This document shows, one piece after another, positions 22,901-25,985 of a DNA stretch of 25,985 bases. Below the pieces are notes generated by a model. It saw only the letters and a program-made list of their open reading frames with translations. It was not told the DNA's origin and searched no databases. Within the stretch, counting starts at the first letter, position 1. Each line of letters begins with the position of its first letter. Position numbers and translations under genes: made by a program. Source of the DNA: Lachnoclostridium sp. (GTDB lineage: Bacteria > Bacillota_A > Clostridia > Lachnospirales > Lachnospiraceae); NCBI GenBank assembly GCA_015057755.1, contig SVDR01000032.1, forward strand, positions 1 through 25,985, read 5' to 3'.

Positions 22901-23044
22901 AAAGACCCAGGCTGACAGGGGTTTTCAAGAAGGACCATAGAATTCCGTCGGTACTTGGCACTGTTCTTTAGCGCCTTAGTACCGTTACGCAATTCTCTGA
23001 GCAAAAGCGTGTCCGCTTGAAAATTCCTGACAACCTGGGTCTTT
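22901..23044. repeat. 144-bp long-hairpin element (repeat or structured RNA)
   Basis: A second, unrelated hairpin. AAAGACCCAGG (22901-22911) pairs with CCTGGGTCTTT (23034-23044). CAGGGGTTTTCAAG (22916-22929) pairs with CTTGAAAATTCCTG (23016-23029) with two G-T pairs. AGAATT (22939-22944) pairs with AATTCT (22991-22996). CGGTACT (22949-22955) pairs with AGTACCG (22978-22984). The interior loops look structured. No ORF of note exists in it. Together with the element at 22680-22824 it fills the 388-bp geneless gap between two convergent genes. Confidence 0.68.
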
Positions 23045-23065
23045 ACTATTGCCAAGTTAACTTAA

Positions 23066-23788
23066 TTATATCAGTGGTAAAAACGTCCACGCCACAGCCA
23101 GGAAAATCGCCGGAAGCAGATTCGCCACTTTAATCTTTTTGCCCCAGATCAAATTGACTCCGACGCAGAAGATCAGCATGGAGCCGGTCAGGGACATATT
23201 GGAAAGTGCCTGCTCCGTCATAAGCGGTTCTACAAGTCTTGCCAAAAGAGTGATGGAACCTTGGAACAAACCAACCGGAATTGCAGAGAAAATACAGCCT
23301 TTTCCCATGGAAGCGGTCATGATCATAATAATGATCAAGTCAAGAACTGCTTTCGCTGCCAAAATGGAATAATCTCCGGTAATTCCGTCTGTGATGGATC
23401 CAACGACAGCCATTGCTCCGATACAAACCGTCAGTGACGCACTGACAAAGCCATCTACGAAAGAGGAATCTCCCTCGCTCTTTGTCTTTTTCTTCAGCCA
23501 AACACCGAATTCTTCCATGTGGCGATCGATATCCAGCCACTCACCGATCAGCGCACCGACTGCAAAGCAGGCGATCATCATCATAGACCCGGTCGTAGTA
23601 AGTCCATCCTCTGTAACGACCAGCATCTCTTCCATGCATCCGCCAATTCCCAGAAACAGCACGCACAGAGCCGCTGCGCTCATTAACGTATCCTGAAATC
23701 TCTGTTTCATCTGCTTGCCAAACAGCAATCCCAACAGGCCGCCCAAAATAATACCTGCCACGTTGATCATCGTACCTAAACCGATCAT
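23066..23788 (-). CDS. DUF554 family membrane protein
   Basis: 240-aa integral membrane protein of the DUF554 (YdfK-like) family, function unknown, possibly a transporter. About seven hydrophobic segments are visible, beginning with GLGTMINVAGIILGGLLGLL. Family features are the N-terminal GTxxN-xxxI-xxGxxGL, the GAxxGEW segment in the middle, and FxxGxMAVVGSI-type glycine-rich loops (CIGAMAVVGSITDG). The start is taken at ATG 23788 with GAGGA eight bases upstream; an earlier ATG at 23821 has no such site. It is convergent with the ABC-F gene and 112 bp downstream of the spoIID stop on the same strand. Confidence 0.85.
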   Translation of the reverse strand: MIGLGTMINVAGIILGGLLGLLFGKQMKQRFQDTLMSAAALCVLFLGIGGCMEEMLVVTEDGLTTTGSMMMIACFAVGALIGEWLDIDRHMEEFGVWLKKKTKSEGDSSFVDGFVSASLTVCIGAMAVVGSITDGITGDYSILAAKAVLDLIIIMIMTASMGKGCIFSAIPVGLFQGSITLLARLVEPLMTEQALSNMSLTGSMLIFCVGVNLIWGKKIKVANLLPAIFLAVAWTFLPLI

Positions 23789-23900
23789 ATTTTCTTCCTC
23801 AGTATTTATATTTGAGCCCAAATGCTCCGAATCATCCGATTGCTCATTTCACTATCTTAATACATTCTGAACACAAAATCCAGTTCAAATTGTGTTTTAC

Positions 23901-24830
23901 TTATTGTACACTCACGATCTCTACATTCTGGAAATAATGGTTCAGCAGTTCCTCATATGTTTTTCCTTCTTTCGCCATTTCATTGGCTCCGAACTGTGCA
24001 AATCCAAATCCATGCCCAACGCCTTTGCAAATAACACGAATTTTCCCGTCCAACCGTTCAAAAGAATAACAAGAAGATGCAAGTCCCAGGGCATACTGTA
24101 CTTCCTCGCCCGTGTACGTCTTCTGTCCGATCTGTACCAGTTTCACATACCCGGAGCTGTCACGCTCTACAATCTGGATTCCCCCATCGTCTTCCAACTC
24201 TTCCTCACTGACCGCCATAGCCCCCGGGATCTCATTGATCTTTCGCACAAACTCTCTAACTTCAAACACAGGCATACTTCGGTAATTTTCCGCCAGAAGA
24301 TCTCCGGTGCTTTCTGCCTGTTTCAGATACGGGAAATCATCACCATAACTTCTTGTTTTTCCAGCAGAGGCATAACAAAACAGCGGCGCTATGAGCTGCC
24401 CGTCATGCAAAAGATAGAGACCGGCTGTTGCATTGACTGCATTTTGCAATTTCGCAAGCATTTGCGGATAGTCCGTTTCTCCCCAGAGTTTTTTCATCTG
24501 TTCTGCACTGAGGGCATCCATGTCCAGTTCTTCTTCATATATTTCTGTACGTTTTTCCATCAATCCGTAAATATAAGTTCGAGCGAGCACCGCCTGTGCT
24601 TTTAACGTCTCTGTCTCAAAATCAGCCGGAATCTGTGCTGCCAGAACATGGACCAGATATTCTTCCACGGTTATTGACGACTCCTGTCTGCCATCCTCGA
24701 GAACAACTTTTCTATTTCCGGAATCTATAGCTGGATTTTTCTTCAAACTCTCCAGTCTGCCTGTCCATGCTAGAGTTGTCACATAAGGGATCAGGATCAT
24801 AATCAGTAAAACAAACAAAAACCGCCGCAT
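23901..24830 (-). CDS. spoIID: stage II sporulation protein D (SpoIID), with Gln at the catalytic Glu position
   Basis: 309-aa SpoIID/LytB-family protein; SpoIID is the mother-cell lytic transglycosylase of the engulfment machinery with SpoIIM and SpoIIP. An N-terminal membrane anchor (about 3-20) precedes SITVEEYLVHVLAAQIPADF (52-71) and LKAQAVLARTYIYG, the core family segment, and a late GVGHGFGFAQFGANEMA. In the family the residue before I/M-P in this core is the catalytic Glu; here it is Gln66 (codon CAG, 24633-24635). The ATG at 24830 is used because the Shine-Dalgarno GGTGGGG fits it, though a GTG six codons earlier is in frame. The upstream hairpin and a sigma-E-like promoter are described separately. 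Confidence 0.85.
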   Translation of the reverse strand: MRRFLFVLLIMILIPYVTTLAWTGRLESLKKNPAIDSGNRKVVLEDGRQESSITVEEYLVHVLAAQIPADFETETLKAQAVLARTYIYGLMEKRTEIYEEELDMDALSAEQMKKLWGETDYPQMLAKLQNAVNATAGLYLLHDGQLIAPLFCYASAGKTRSYGDDFPYLKQAESTGDLLAENYRSMPVFEVREFVRKINEIPGAMAVSEEELEDDGGIQIVERDSSGYVKLVQIGQKTYTGEEVQYALGLASSCYSFERLDGKIRVICKGVGHGFGFAQFGANEMAKEGKTYEELLNHYFQNVEIVSVQ

Positions 24831-24881
24831 AAAAAAGCCCCACCTCACAAACTTCTTGTAAAAGTCTATGAGACGGGGCTT
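24831..24881 (-). terminator. terminator of glgP overlapping the spoIID ribosome binding site
   Basis: On the minus strand AAGCCCC (24875-24881) pairs with GGGGCTT (24835-24841), with CTCA/TGAG inside; six T residues (24831-24836) follow. The 3' arm is part of the spoIID Shine-Dalgarno (GAGGTGGGG) and the T-run leads straight into its ATG at 24830. Confidence 0.72.
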
Positions 24882-24891
24882 AACTTTATTA
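24863..24891 (-). promoter_or_regulatory. sigma-E-like promoter of spoIID
   Basis: On the minus strand TAATAAA (24885-24891), a 14-nt spacer and CATAGACT (24863-24870). The -10 fits CATACAMT at 7 of 8 positions; the -35 fits KMATATT at 5 of 7. The start point would be near 24855, inside the loop of the terminator, so the 5' arm is not transcribed. spoIID is sigma-E-dependent in Bacillus. Confidence 0.45.
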
Positions 24892-24896
24892 CATAA

Positions 24897-25985
24897 TTAG
24901 TCTAACTCAACTGTAACTTTCTCAAGTTTCCAGATATCGTCAACGTACTGCTGGATTGTACGGTCAGCGGAGAACAGACCGGAGCTTGCTGTATTGAGCA
25001 TAGCTGTTCTTGCCCACCACTTCTCGTCGCGGTACATTTCGTCAATCTTCTTATGGGCATCTGCGTAGGAGCGGAAATCCTTCAGGATGAAGTATGTATC
25101 CGCACGGTCGCTTGCAAATGTGTTGAGAAGAGAGTTGTAAAGGTCGCGGAATAATTCCGGATCCTGCGGAGCGAAGTAGCCGTTGATCAGCTGCATCAGC
25201 ACACGACGGATATCCTGGTCGTTGTTGAAGATTTCCATCGGATCGTAACCGCCATGCTGCTCCCAGTTCATGATCTCATCAGAAGAAGCACCGAAGATGA
25301 ACATGTTCTCTTTGCCAACTTCCTGAGACATCTCAACGTTAGCACCGTCCATTGTACCGATTGTCAGAGCACCGTTTAACATGAACTTCATGTTACCTGT
25401 ACCGGAAGCCTCTTTGGAAGCTGTGGAAATCTGCTCGGATACATCTGCAGCTGCGAAAATCATCTCAGCGTTGGATACACGGTAGTCTTCGATGAATACA
25501 ACTTTGATCTTGCCGCCGATGGACTTATCGTTGTTCACTACATCAGCAACTGCATTGATCAGCTTGATTGTCAGTTTTGCTCTCTTATAACCAGCTGCAG
25601 CCTTCGCACCGAAGATGAATGTTCTCGGAACCATATCCATGTTCGGGTTGTCTTTTAACTGGTTGTAGAGGTACATTACGTGAAGGATGTTCATGAGCTG
25701 ACGTTTGTACTCATGTAATCTCTTAACCTGTACGTCGTAGATGGAGCGCGGGTTAATCTCAACGCCGTTGTGCTCTCTGATGTACTCAGCAAGACGCAGT
25801 TTGTTCTGGTACTTGATGTTCATGAACTCCTGCTGGCACTTCTCATCGTCCACGAATACTTTTAACTTGCTGATCTGGGACAGATCTGTGATCCACTCGC
25901 TGCCGATCTTATCTGTTACCCAAGCTGCAAGCTGCGGGTTGCCGTGAAGTAAGAAACGTCTCTGTGTGATACCGTTTGTCTTGTT
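24897..25985 (-). CDS. glgP: glycogen phosphorylase, C-terminal part (5' end outside the window)
   Basis: Open without a start to the right edge; 362 residues are visible, less than half of the roughly 800-aa enzyme. GlgP releases glucose-1-phosphate from glycogen or maltodextrin with PLP as cofactor. The visible part starts with TNGITQRRFLLHGNPQL, then RSIYDVQVKRLHEYKRQLMN, KIKVVFIEDYRVSNAE and the PLP-lysine segment SKEASGTGNMKFMLNGA, all highly conserved. The motif GTMDGANVEM follows. The stop TAA is at 24897-24899. A terminator that overlaps the spoIID start closes the gene. The codon bias suggests strong expression. Confidence 0.95.
   Translation of the reverse strand, partial: NKTNGITQRRFLLHGNPQLAAWVTDKIGSEWITDLSQISKLKVFVDDEKCQQEFMNIKYQNKLRLAEYIREHNGVEINPRSIYDVQVKRLHEYKRQLMNILHVMYLYNQLKDNPNMDMVPRTFIFGAKAAAGYKRAKLTIKLINAVADVVNNDKSIGGKIKVVFIEDYRVSNAEMIFAAADVSEQISTASKEASGTGNMKFMLNGALTIGTMDGANVEMSQEVGKENMFIFGASSDEIMNWEQHGGYDPMEIFNNDQDIRRVLMQLINGYFAPQDPELFRDLYNSLLNTFASDRADTYFILKDFRSYADAHKKIDEMYRDEKWWARTAMLNTASSGLFSADRTIQQYVDDIWKLEKVTVELD

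Noticed and set aside
22901..23044. 6S RNA or SRP RNA as the identity of the long hairpin
   Set aside because: It is shorter than known 6S RNA and I could not find the conserved central bubble layout, nor the conserved SRP tetraloop region. Left as an unknown element.

Overview
The window looks like a chromosomal segment of a spore-forming anaerobic Firmicute, most likely a gut Lachnospiraceae (Clostridia). The reasons are strong AGGAGG-type ribosome binding sites before nearly every gene, the sporulation genes (cotJA-cotJB-cotJC, spoIID, a spoIIQ candidate), and a set of protein families typical of that group: the DUF1540 protein, the XpaC-TelA pair, a ParB-like/BMP fusion, DUF554, and a tyrosine phenol-lyase/tryptophanase-like enzyme. 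I see no tRNA, rRNA, CRISPR array, prophage or intact insertion sequence.

Layout. Positions 1-2100: a decayed HipA-like 3' end, then a sodium/phosphate cotransporter with its own promoter and terminator. Positions 2122-4190: a minus-strand group (calcineurin-like phosphoesterase, macro-domain protein, small membrane-anchored protein) with a structured leader. Positions 4387-6856: a PLP-dependent lyase divergent from a LysR regulator, with two spaced LysR-type boxes between them. Positions 6887-8788: an SGNH hydrolase convergent with an M55 D-aminopeptidase that lies behind two tiny genes of 46 and 47 codons. Positions 8956-10957: a WYL regulator divergent from a PHP histidinol phosphatase. 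Positions 11015-13770: a deformylase-like protein and the TelA/XpaC pair. Positions 13953-17058: M20 amidohydrolase, nitroreductase, DUF1540 protein and the cotJ operon. Positions 17198-19707: a ParB-like/BMP fusion protein overlapped by a phosphodiesterase. Positions 19756-22677: a degenerate LytM membrane protein with a sigma-F-like promoter, divergent from an ABC-F ATPase. Positions 22678-23065: a geneless stretch holding two large inverted-repeat elements. Positions 23066-25985: DUF554, SpoIID and the 3' part of glycogen phosphorylase, which runs off the right edge.

The points most worth a second look are these. (1) A recurring architecture appears three times (before the 13-codon leader ORF at 3010, before cotJA and before spoIID): the 3' arm of a terminator-like hairpin contains the Shine-Dalgarno sequence, and its T-run is the spacer to the ATG. 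For spoIID a sigma-E-like promoter sits so that its transcript would start inside the hairpin loop. (2) A conserved promoter-like element of about 50 bp occurs twice. (3) Two long hairpin elements lie side by side. (4) Several enzymes have changed active-site residues: the TPL-like lyase, SpoIID (Glu to Gln), the LytM protein (all zinc ligands lost), a deformylase and a phosphodiesterase. (5) Two unusually small genes precede the M55 peptidase. All functional statements are read from sequence motifs and family knowledge; no searches were run.
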